Below are positions 12,101 through 24,949 of a DNA stretch of 64,000 bases, piece after piece. Position 1 is the stretch's first letter. Every line of letters begins with the position of its first letter. The notes under the pieces are model-generated. The model was not told the DNA's origin. It saw nothing but the letters and a program-made list of their open reading frames with translations, and did no database searches. The translations under genes were made by a program, and so were the position numbers. This stretch comes from Distichodus sexfasciatus (lineage: Eukaryota; Chordata; Actinopteri; Characiformes; Distichodontidae): NCBI GenBank assembly GCA_032718565.1, contig JAVGVS010000022.1:1-64000 (forward strand), read 5' to 3'.

Positions 12101-15100
12101 AAACCCAAGCAGTGGATTATTAAATCATTTATAGTCCGGGCAGCCAAGATATTACACAAAGACACTTGTAATCACATCAGTCCCTCCAAATCCGTTCCAG
12201 TTTTGAACGTTCACTCGTTTTTCCCTCATGCAGATTTCCTGTTGCAACTTCTGCGATCGGAAGGAATCTTTTAACTTGATCAAAGTCGCTTTCACTCCTC
12301 CTGACCTGAACAAGTTTTTTTTTTTCCTGCCACCTCGCTAAACATTTCGTTTCGTGAGTGTGGGATCTGCAGCTTTTGTGTCTTCCCATGAAATGGGGAA
12401 GATCACTTAAAGGGAGCTTTTTTTCTTGCCCTTGAATGCCGCAGTCATGGGGCAGATATTTTTAGGAGCTGAAAGACTGGGCCAATTAGGAGACGATGCG
12501 CCCAAGGGTGACTTTTTCTTTTTCTCATCCAGCTTCCTCCTAGGTTTTCGCCCCCTTTTCACTGTCTGAGGGAACGTTAGTGCTTCTTCTCCACATGTGG
12601 CACATCAGTCGTTTACTCTGACGTACGGCTCTCCGGCTCGAACGATCCTAATGCAGCGAAGCGGTTGTTAGATTGTAGTTAGAGTGGAGAGTAAACAAAC
12701 AGGCAGTAAAGTGAAAAGAGAGATTTCGAAGAGCACTGACCAGCCACCTCCCACTCCCTGACTCCTACACAGTGCCGGCTTTTAAACCGAGAAAGCTCTC
12801 CTTTTTGAGACTGCCTTTGGCAGGACGTCCACCAAGCCCCTGCCAAGCCGCTATCAATCGATGAAGTGTCTTTTTTTTTCCGCTTGTTTTAGGCCATGGC
12901 GTACGTCACTGTTAGACGGGAAAAAGCCAGTGTGATGCATTCATAGTGCCTGCTACGGATAGCAACAATCAGAAGCTTGGGGCTCACGTCCCAACACTAA
13001 TGTTGCTAGGTTTTTAGTAGGAAGGGAAGCTGAGGCTGGAGAAGGGGATTCCTTTCCTTTACGAGGAATCGACGTTTGAACAGATGCCTGCTTCCGAAGT
13101 GTTCGCATTACAGTAAATGCTCCAAACGCCCCAGGCACTTACGCTTGACTTCGTCCATCCCTTGAGAGCAGTTCACCAAAAAATAGTGTGGGGCGCTTCC
13201 AGTGAGGTAACGTTGGGCTTTAGGGAACGCTGCTTCACCACACTCACAAATACACCAAACTCTGGCCCAATCTACCTTGGCTTGGATTTTCCGGGAACAC
13301 AGAAACCCTGCAGTGGGATTTGCCGGTTCTGCGGGTGTGCGTGGACCCCGAGGATGGTAAGGAGGCCTACCTACAATGCCGTTTCTCATCATGCAGCCTT
13401 CACGATGGTCTTAGGGCCTTGACCTCTTCTGTGTGAGTGTGTTTGTGTGTTTCAATTCGTGTGTCCTGCTGGCCCGGCTCTATCCGCTCGTCTGTTCTTT
13501 CCTCAGGCTTCGCCGAGGGAGCCCGATTGTTTTGCCGTGGCTGTTTAGATTTGTTTGCCCGCATAGATGGGCCCTGTGTGTGTGTGTGTGATTGTGTGCG
13601 ACTAATGCATGCGTGCGACGCTTCCTGTGCTACTCTGTGGGGATGGAGAGTGCAGAGCAGGTGTGCTGCTGTAATTAAAGTGCATTAGCACCCGGCCAGT
13701 TTAATTCCCACTTGACCCCTGAACCTGTTGGAAATGATAATGATGATAATGGAGCTTTAGCTGGCGTCAGTGGGGCTGTAACCAGGCGGCTCGGCGCTAC
13801 TGTAACCAGGCAGGCAGGCCGCGGTTGCCAGACCTCTGCCGGACTCGCGTGCCACGGGGAGACGGGGGAGTTTGGGAGACGGCGTTTTCTGGGTTAGAGA
13901 TGCAAAAGATGCAGAAAGTAGGTTAATCAAAAAAGGACCGGCTGGAAGTGAGGCTTTCCATGAGGGCCTGTTGAGGACAACGTGCTTATCGAGGGCGGCG
14001 AGCGACTACCTCTCTGTAGTAACACGGTTAAGCGGTGGTTGCCAGGTGGACCGCTGCCCATCGGCCGTCGCTGGAATTATAATCATTCCATGTTAGGATT
14101 CTGGCATTAGTTCGCTAATGGCCTTTAGGGCCAGCTATAATTGTAGAGACATGAATAATGATGTTATCTGTGTCTGCCCGTGTGGGTATAGCTGTGTGTG
14201 TGTGTGTGTGTGGAGCCGATCTAGGCTGCTTGATTTGAGAACACTGAGTTTTCCCCATTGGCTTTTGGAGGCTGGGCGCTTGGCAGGTTGATTCTCATGC
14301 AGGTCGAGTGGTCCAGAGTCTCCAGCTGCTGGAAACAGAATACTGCAGTGGAACAGACTCACAAACAGCCTCGTCTCCGGCTCCTTCTTTGTGCTGTCAA
14401 GTCGGGCCGAGCAGTTAATGAATCAGAAATCAGATTTCGAACCTTTAAGCGATGTCCAAAAATTGTATAATACTTAAACAAATCAGAATTCCGTTAACGT
14501 TCCCAAGTGTGCGTGCATGTACTGTCCTATTAAAACATACTAACACGCGTGTTGTCACGTGACTCCGCCCCGCCCAGTCTACAACCACACCTGTGTGTTT
14601 CCGCCAGTTATTTAAAAATCACAAAGATATGCACTCTTTCATTAGAAGAAATATCCCATCTTTATTACTTGAGCTTATTTACAAATCAAACCTTGTCAGT
14701 AAAGTATGAAGGCGGAAATCATCTATGAGGTATGGCGATATTGATTCGAGGTCACATCGTCCAGCACTACTGTCCTGTTAAGGTTATACATCTTTATGGC
14801 TGTAATGTAATTCTCTATGTTGATTTCTTCTTATATCTATGTAAATATGTGCAAATTTGTGGGTGAAACTGGCTTTGCTAAACCTAGGGCTGGACGATAT
14901 TCATGGACGATAAACCACGATATTCTTATGTTGCGGAAAGTGTAAATCTATTTAATGGGCAAGATTATCTCAGAGAGAGGTTCTACATAATGGTTCCCAA
15001 ACATTTTTGCTGAATCATCCAGCTTTATATTAACCCTTTTTAAAATTCGTACAACTAATGTTTACCAGAGGTCGACCGATATTGGTTTTTCAGGACCGAT

Positions 15101-18100
15101 ATCGATACCGATTATTGCTAGTCAACGGAGCCGAGAACCGATACGATAACAAAGAAAATCTCTGTAAAAATTTTGAATGTTACAAACACGAAGCTGAACT
15201 CTCCTTTCTCCTCTTCTCCTTCTCGGAGCATCATGCTGCGCTCATGTGCGATTGTGGTGTGACAAGGCTTTAGTGTTGAGTGGCTACTACTCGTGTGACA
15301 TATAGCCAATCAAAGAGTGTTGTGGGCGGGACATTAAATAAAGCAGTCGAGAGCAAACAGCACAGAGAGAAGAGACGGAGGTAGAGTCACAGTAGCACAC
15401 CTTGTAATTGCTTAATATCGGTGGTCAAAATTAAACAGCGATACCGATAATTGGCAAAATATCGGCCTCCCCATAATCGGCCTGGGGTGCGTTTCGCAAA
15501 AGCATAGGTGTTAACTACGTTAGGAACTTACATAGCGTACATTAGCAACTAACATAGTGTTGCTAACATAGTCCTCCACACACCTGTGCTGTCATCTTTC
15601 CTTTCATTTAACCAGGCACTGGGTTCATTCCCCCCTGCCTGTGCGCGAGGTTAACAAAGTGCATTGTGGGCCGCGGCCCGCAGCACTCCCGTGCCATTGT
15701 TGCCAGGAGGAGCCGAAACCGCGCGCCGACAGAGAGGGAGGCTCCCGGTGGCAGAATATCATTTACGGCCCGCAGGGCCCAAAGTGCGCGTCAGGCTGTG
15801 TCTCCCTGCCTCCCGGGCTCACAATGCCGCTTCTAACAAAGCTATTGTCAGCCTTTTGTGCTCTGGAAGCCTTGCGGAAAATGGCAATTGTCGGAGTCGG
15901 AACGGGGGTCACGTCAGATGAACTGGTCGGGTGCGAGGTCAGCGGCTTTGTGCTGAGCTGGGATGATGAGAGCAAGGGGTTTCCGATCGCTGAATAACCG
16001 CTGGCATCCAGCGCCGAGGTCCAAACGGTAGCCGCTTATGTGTAGGTGAGGGTGAGAGCTGGAAGCCAAGGCGACTGGACTTCTTTTAAACCCCCTGAAG
16101 ATGTTTCACCTCTCATATGAAAGGCTCGAGAAGAGAGGTGAAGGTTCTTTAGGTAACTAAAAAGAAGTCCAGTTGCCTTCGTTGCAAGCTCTGAAGATGA
16201 CCATGTCCTGGACGACTGAGAACCTACACAGATACGTGTGAGGGTGAGGGATAGGGCTGGCGAGAGGGTGTGTGACAGTGTGTTGTTTCTTCCCCCTGGG
16301 CGGATTGCGGGGATGATGTTACCGGTGGGAGAGATCATGGGAAGAGCCGGAGGAACAAAGGACAGCGTCGCCTCTGGACCGTGTTGGCGTGTTGGGGGGC
16401 GGGGGCCGGTTGGGAGGGTGCATAGAACAGGGAAGAAGGATTGTCATGTGGACTGTAGCGATGCTGATTTTCGGCCTTTTTGGCTGAGGGGTGAAAATCT
16501 CAAGCAATAAACAATCTGATATTCTATCGATTCAGATTTGATTAGATTCAGGAGCCAGCAATCGATACTTCTGTTTATATCAGATCACAAAAATCATTTG
16601 GGAATTTTATTCCTGAGCTCATCCACAAATTTAAATGTAAAACAGTAAGCCTTGTTAAACAACCCCTTTTTTAATAAAATAATTTCTTAAAATCTGCTTG
16701 AAAATTTTTTCACGATAATTCTGAAATTTATGAATCTTTCAGATTTGTTCCAAAACAGGAACAGAATTTGCAAAACACAAATTTTATTACATTGTGCAAA
16801 ACGTTAGCATATTGGATTCTCTTCAATTCCACTGCTGTATAATATCCTATTTAAATATCTTCACTTCCTTAAGAACAGTTTGAGAAACGTAAATATTGCT
16901 GACTGAGGCCATATTTCTCTCTTTTGGTTAAAACAGACCTCCAGTTCAGCGTGTAACTCTAAAAGTAAAACGTCTGATTGATGTTTTTGATTTTGGGTCC
17001 ATGCTATTGGCTTACTTGACGATTTAATCAGTGTATTGATGTATCGTTACACCCCTGCCGCCTGCTAATCCTTGGGCATTTGGGACCATCGTCTTGCTGT
17101 CTCTCCTCTTGTCTCCCATAAGCCCCGTGAGCCCAGCCCGAGTGGGTTTTACCCATCGTTTGCCTTTGATGTCAGCATTGTTTCTCCGCCCCACTCTTCT
17201 TCTCCCCCTGTTATTACCTGGGCTGCAGGAGCACTCTGCTCTGAAGTCGGCACATAAATTAGACAGCACCTTTTTTTTTTGTTGTCCTCCAAAACGTCTC
17301 TTCTGAGGTGGTGTTGGGGAGTGTTAATGGGTAAAGCTTTGATTGGATGGGAGAGTCTTAAGGATGTCTGAGACAGTGTGTGTGTTCACAGACAGACAGC
17401 TAAGAGGGCAAAGACATGCTGATCAGGAAACAAGCCCCTCTCTGTCTCTTTGCCACAGTGAAGACGAATGTCAGGGCGACCTGTCCGCCCCCCTGTTGGG
17501 GTGTGTGCTGTGGGGACTTCACTTTGTGTGTTTCTGTGTGTGGATGCGTGGGAGGCGAGGGCACCTTTCTTGCCGTCATGATTGATTACAGCCGGTCGCT
17601 TCTCCCTCCCCGCCCTTTTCCAGCCTCGAAGGAATGGCATCGTCGCCGTTGACTTAACCTACGACCTACGGCTGGGCGATTAATCGAAAATTTATTGAAA
17701 CCAACATTGAGAATCTCTAATCGACATAATCTTCATTGATTGAGGTAAAATGGTGATATTAATTTGAGGAAATATGTAATATTCCTCAATGTTTACCCAG
17801 GCCGACTCAGACCGGCCTCTTCGCCCTGTGCCGTTGCTATGTGTGAGACACACCCCGGCGACAGCAAGCACACCGAGTGCTCTCGTTAGCATGTAGCCTA
17901 GTTCTGTTCCGTCCGTCCCCGGGGAGTACATGGAGAGCAGAACGGAGGAGTCATGAGCCCCATAAATCTCCGGTGAGAGACGGCACCCCTCTCCGCAAAG
18001 GACATGGGCGTTCTGCCCTTAATGCGTTAAATTGAGCAGATTGGAACGAGGGAAGGCTCGTTGAATTCGAGTTTTGCTTGAGGTCTCGAATTAGTCCGAT

Positions 18101-21100
18101 CTGTGATTCTGAACATGTACAGATCCTTGTTAAAGGTGCGACTAACTGTGAGTAAAAGCTGAAGGGGAAGAAGTCAGAGGTGGGAAAAGTCCTAAAAGAA
18201 AGTAAAATTCTGGCTAACATGTTTTATGAGATCCTAATGTTGGTAACAATAAAAGTCAGTGAAGACTTATCGGCGGTGTGAATATCTGCTTTTATTAACT
18301 GTTAGCAACATTAACGCCTCAAATAAGATTTCAGGCCAGTTTTCCCTTTGGTTTCTGATTTCTCAGAAATTTGACTTTGTGAAACTTTTTTTCACCCCCC
18401 TGCTAACAGTTCACATTAACTTCCATTTATTGCTTAGCAAATTTAGCCCCAAATTCACTCGATAGTACTGTGGGATGTTGAAAATGCATAAACTGTCATT
18501 TATCTTACACTCACAGATCTGTTTTACCAAACCAAATGTATTCAAACTAGGAGTTGACCACTATCATATTCTCAGTGCTGATACTGATTGTTACTAATCA
18601 AGGAGACAGAGTCAGTATTTTGTAATGACACATTTCTGGAAAAATAAAGGTAAATAAAAAAAAAAAACAACAACCCAGATTTATTTAAATGTCTTCAAGT
18701 ACATTTACATTTACGGCATTTAACAGCGCAACCTCCATTTCCTAATTTCAGGGACAGTTCCCCTGAGAAAAGCTCTAAGGGTTAAGGGTCAGGGCTCAGG
18801 GGCTCAATGTTCGTAGTGCTGGAAGGAGGTCCAGAGGCGAGTGTATAACCACTAGACCACCACCACCCCAAAAGTACAAAAAAACAGCATTAGCAACCAA
18901 TATAGTGTACATTAGCAACTAACATAGCATACATTAGCAATATTAGCAACTAACGTAGCATACTTTAGCAACTAACATAGCATACTTTAGCAACTAACAT
19001 AGTGTATATTAGCAACTAACATAGCATACTTTAGCAACTAACATAGCATACTTTAGCAACTAACAGTGTACATTAACAATATTAGCAACTAATATAGTGC
19101 ACATTAGCAACTAACATAGCATACTTTAGCAACTAACATAGTGAACATTAGCAACTAACATAGTGTACATTAGCGACCAACAGTGTACATTAGCAACTAA
19201 CATAGCGTACATTAGCAACCAACATAGCGTACATAGTGTACATTAGCAACTAACATTGCGTACATAGTGTACATTAGCAATTATCATAGTGTTACTAACG
19301 TAGTATGCTTTTGGGAAGCACACCCCAGGACGGTAATTGGTTGACCCCTAGTTTAAACCCCCCGAAAAGCCTCATTTCGTTGCTTTAACAAAGACATCCT
19401 CTCCTGCCATCTCAACCAACAGGGAACGCTCTGGTTCTCTTTAAGCAGACCACACACAAGAAACCCTTCAGCGGCTCTTAATTGGCCCAGTGGTGTCTCT
19501 CATTTACAAGTAATTGCTGTGGTCAGCGTCCGTCACTGGCTCTCCCTCCCCAGTCCTGTGCAGTTCAGTCCAGTCACTCTGCCGTCGGACAGAGCCCGAA
19601 TTGACGGCCCGGATTAATGTGGATTACATGTCGCAGGAAGACTATACGACACACTGGCCGGTGGAGGCCGATCAGTCCGGTCCTGTCACTGTAAACTAGA
19701 GCTGAGCAGTTCATCGGAATCCATTTGAAGCTGACATTCAGAACCTCTCATCAACATAATCTTGGCTGTGAGCGCTATTTCCAGTGTTATTTGTTATGTT
19801 AAAAAAGAATTGCCACAAAGTTGTGAAAAAGCTTTAATCATTGAGTATATTTTAAGTACATTGTGAGTGGAAAAACGAGCAAAAAAATCTAAAACAAAAT
19901 TATTAACAAAATAATTAATTGTAATAACGGTAAAATATTCAATTAATCATGATATTGATTTCAGCTCGTATCGCCTCAAAGCAGCAGTGTGTCAGCTTTT
20001 GTAAGCGATCAGTGTGAATCTCTCTGACGCTGAAGTGGACGACCAGCACATGCTCGGTGACCCGCTCAGGGGTGCGTTTCCCAAAAGCGTAGTTGTTAAC
20101 ACTGTGTTATTTGCTAATGTTCACCATTTTAGTTGCTAATATTCACTATGTTAGTTGCTAATGTTCACTATCTTAGTTGCTAATATACACTGTCTTAGTT
20201 GCTAATGTTGCTAATGTACATTATGTTAGATGCTAATGTTCACTATGTTAGTTGCTAATGTCCACTGTTAGTTGCTAATGTAGGCTATATTAGTTGCTAA
20301 CGTACACTGTGTTAGTTGCTAATGTACACTGTGTTAGTTGCTCACGTAGGTTGTATTAGTTGCTAACGTACACTGTGTTAGTTGCTCATGTAGGCTGTGT
20401 CAGTTGCTAATGTACACTGTGTTAGTTGCTAACGTACGCTGTGTTAGTTGCTCACGTAGGCTGTATTAGTTGCTAATGTAGCCTATATTAGTTGCTAACG
20501 TACACTGTGTTAGTTGCTAACGTACACTGTGTTAGTTGCTAACGTAGGCTGTGTTAGTTGCCCACGTAGGCTGTGTTAGTTGCCCACGTAGGCTGTGTTA
20601 GTTGCCCACGTAGGCTGTGTTAGTTGCCCACGTAGGCTGTGTTAGTTGCCAACGTACACTGTGTTAGTTGCCCACGTAGGCTGTGTTAGTTGCTAACGTA
20701 CGCTGTGTTAGTTGCTCACGTAGGCTGTGTTAGTTGCTCACGTAGGCTGTGTTAGTTGCCCACGTAGGCTGTGTTAGTTGCTAACGTAGGCTGTGTTAGT
20801 TGCTCACGTAGGCTGTGTTAGTTGCCCACGTAGGCTGTGTTAGTTGCTAACGTACACTGTGTTAGTTGCTCACGTAGGCTGTGTTAGTTGCTAACGTACA
20901 CTGTGTTAGTTGCTCATGTACACTACATGGGGTGGGGGTGGGGGTGGGGGGGTGAGCGGAGGAGAGTGTGTTCCTCAGGCATCAGACACAGGAAGTGTGT
21001 CTCTTCCCCAATGTTTCTCTCACCAAGAGAGACCAGGAAACGCTCTTCCGCTCTCCCTGCTAACTGGGAAAGGTTACTGGGGGACTGATTGCTGGATTTT

Positions 21101-24100
21101 TCTCCAGCTACATCACTTAGAGCTGAGCAATATGACTTAGAACTCAGATCAAGATATTTTTGGAGTAAATATCGATTTACGATAATCAAAAAAAAGGTCA
21201 AGCGTTTATATTGCGCTTATATTTCATTATTTGGATCAAATTGCACACAAACAGCTTTTTATAAGGTAAGCACTTCATATAAAGAAATGCATATAAACAT
21301 TAATGTATGAAATCCAGTTATCTGACTGTGCTTGGGTAGTGCAGAGGTGGTCGCTTTGACTACTTTAATAGATTTGCCACTAAATAATTAAAATGCACTT
21401 CAAATATGCTCTTTTTAAGATATCTCTTGTAAATAAATACATCATAGCAGAACAAACCATTTAAGCATCTTTTATGCAAGAGTCTAGTCACAGTGAGGAC
21501 TGCGTTTAGGATGTGTTCTGATACGCACAAATGCCATGTTTGGTCAAACCCATTAAATTATTAGTGAATATTTAACAATTATACGTTTTTGGGTTGGGTT
21601 TGTCAAGGTTTGTACTGTAAACATCCTCAACTGTTAAAACTGGAACAAGTTTTCTTAGTGATTTTGCAGTAATTAAACAGTCCCTTCAGGATTTCACAGG
21701 CCTTTTTAGAGATTGTCGCGGCCTAAAATGCGGCAGCTTTTCAAAAAAAAAATTGTGAGAAGAAGTTGCAGTGTTTTTAGGCATTTTGTTGTAATAAAGC
21801 AAGTCAAAGTTGTGGAAAAATTTGCAATTTGATGTCCATTTATAATGATTCTTTAATAATTAATTAAAATGAAGGGAACTAAACCACTATAATTTTTATT
21901 TACCGTTAATCATTTAGTTATATTTGAAGGTAAATGTGGGGTGTTTTTATTACATTTCCTGCGTCTTCTAAACGTAACAAGGAAGTGAGTTCGCAGAGTT
22001 ATAGCTCAACGTTTGCAAGAAATAAACAGTGATTGGTCAGAAATTGTGGAAAAGTTGATCAAAATTGCACGGTAGCAATGAATTTGCAGGGATTGGCTGA
22101 ATTTGTGTTTAATTTGCGATCGCAACATCACAGAATCCTGGAGGGTCTGATTAAAGGAAACACTCACAGAAGGCAGGCAGTCATGTCACTACACATAGAG
22201 GAGGAGACATTAAGGAGACATTACATGGACACACACTGGGGATTGAATTGAATTGAATTGAATTGAATTGAATTGAATTGAATTGAATTGAATCGAATCA
22301 AATCAAATCAAATCAAATCCACATATTAAAACTTCTAAATTTCCTTTTTTGATTAATTTTTAGTGAATTGCCCAGACCTAATTAATGTATCACGATCACG
22401 ATCAACGATGCATTCAACAATGTCGTTCATATTGCCCAGACCTTACTCATCTACTCCTATTAAAGACTCACTCCAAGATATCAGAAGGCGGTTGGCGTTA
22501 TGTGTTCTTGTCATGTAGACGCTCACCCGGGTCGTCTCACCTAGCGGCCGACGTGGTGATCGTGACCTTTATGACCGCGGTCGCCATGGAGCGTTGCACA
22601 CAATCGTCAGACGTCATTTGCTAGTGACAGCTGTGCGCTGAAAACCTTTGTGTTGCTTTTATCTGAGCTTTGTGATAAAGGCTGTTTTTTGGGCAGCGTC
22701 AAGGAGAGCGGGAACACGCCGCCCCCACCCGGACGTGCTGAGCCTGAATCCTTTTTGGCTGAGTGTGTGAGCGTGTGTGTGTGTGTGTGTGTGTGCGGCA
22801 GGTTAGCAGCGCGGGAGGCTTTTGAAGCCGATGAGATCCCTGATGAGAGGTCTTCGGGGTCAGCTCCAGCCTCACTCCCTACTGCCCCCTCTAATTTCAA
22901 CCTTACCCTCCAAAACTGACCCCCCCCACCCCACCAACACACACACACACTGCCCAACCCCCTACCGTGGGAAGCTGCACCTGTGGCTGCCCCCACCACA
23001 CACACATTCGTATACAAAACCCATGCATGACTGAGTGACATTATCCTTCCTTCTAGCCTCTTTCACCGTTTCACGGGACAATCGCTTCTCGGAGGACTTG
23101 TACAGGTGGCGGTTCCCATTTGAGCGGTAGAAGTTTGGCACAAACCTTCAAAGTAGGACCCGGCGATATGACCTGAAAATCTCATTTAACCTCGATGATG
23201 CTTAACGAGCAAGTAATTTGCTTTGGGATTTTGTTTTTTGCGCTCATAGTTCACTGTCGAGTTTTGTCCTGTAAATTTGCTCAAATATTAACGCTGGGGT
23301 TTTTTTTTTTTAAGTTGATCTTTGTGGTTCTAAAATAATAGACGGAAACACACAGAATTAGGGCTTCAACAACTAATCTATTAAATCGATTATTAAGATA
23401 GTTGCAGCACATTTAATAATCGATTAGTTGGGTTTACGTTATTATACACAGATGTACGGTGGCTACCCCCTGACTTGGGGGCAGTGAGCTAACCAAAGCC
23501 GCAGTGGCAGTAAAGCAGCATGAAGCCAGACGCCGACCGCCATAAAAGAAGAATAAGGAGGAGACGAGAACCAGCGCTGTGTCTTGCCAGCACACAAACT
23601 GAAGCAAATGTGTAAAAATGCATAAAAGACATTCTTCGTGATGTAAACACATGCTGTTTATTAGCGAGCACGACTCTCACAGGGAAGTCATTCACTAATG
23701 TGTCAAATCTTCCCATTTGTTACAGACAAAACTCATTTTTAGCTGATAAATAACAAAAACAACCAGTGTTCTACTCACAATACAGACATTTACCGCGTTA
23801 TTGGGACACAACTCTCATGTGGAACGCCGTCTTGCGCAAAAGTGTACTTCTCTCCCAGAAATGAGTCCAAATGGGATAAAAATGGGGAAAATTTTTTTTT
23901 TCCATTTTATAATGTTAGAAAGTAAAAAATTTATATAGAAAAATAGAAACGGACAGTTTGGTTTATTAAAAATGCTAGAAACAAAGGGTTGTTTTTTTTT
24001 CCTTTTTATCTGATTAATAATCGATTAATCAAAAAAAAAAAAACAATCGATCAGATTAATCGATGATCAGAATAACCGTAATTTGCACCCCCAGACATAT

Positions 24101-24915
24101 TCATAAAGAATCATAACATGAATAATCAACACGGGCGAGATTGTGTCGATTAGAGCTTCTGAATGTCAGTTTTGATTCATTTTAGCGTAATTACCCAGCC
24201 CTACATCAAAGTCTGTCTGCTCTGAGCTGATGCCATAAACATGTCACACACACACCCTTAGTGCCGAAATTAAAGAGATGTTTGCTGCCAACGGCCGGCG
24301 CTGATGCAGGAGCTAATTAGAATCAGAATTGAGTTTGAGCAGTAAAGATAAGGACACGTCAAATCATTGATCTACAAAACCAAAGCCCAACGTGAAAACG
24401 TTGATAAGACTTCATAGATATTGTAACATCACTTTATCTTGAACAGGAAGAGCTAGAGCGCAAGACTAAGATTGTAGCTGCTTTACGTGATATGATATGA
24501 GTGGACGTGATCGACGTAGTCTCCTGAAATCGTGTTGTAGCAGACTTCATATCGACAGGCATCGAATCGTTCTCCGTCGAGTCAGTCTAATTTTGTATCA
24601 CGATAAAACTTGTGATTTACACCCCTACCCGTTAGAGACGAGCACACGGAGGAGTAAAGGAGCCACAGAAGGTCAGAAGTGTGTGATGGGAGGCTTAGAT
24701 GAAGCACATCTCCAGCACTCTGGTGATGTGTGTGTGTTTGAGTGTGTGCTCATTCTCAGGTTGAGTGTGTGTGTGTGTGTATATATATCTCCTCATTATC
24801 AGGGTCTCTAATCAGGAGTGCGATGGAAGTAGCAGACTTGTAGAAACTGCTCTTTTTACAACAGCGAGAGGTGACATGCATCGCCAAACGCGTCTGCAGC
24901 GATGTCTATTTTGGG

Positions 24916-24949
<34 letters not shown>

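Noticed and set aside
22607..23041. 144-codon minus-strand ORF
   Set aside because: Frame runs through CA/GT and G/C-rich low complexity; no domain.
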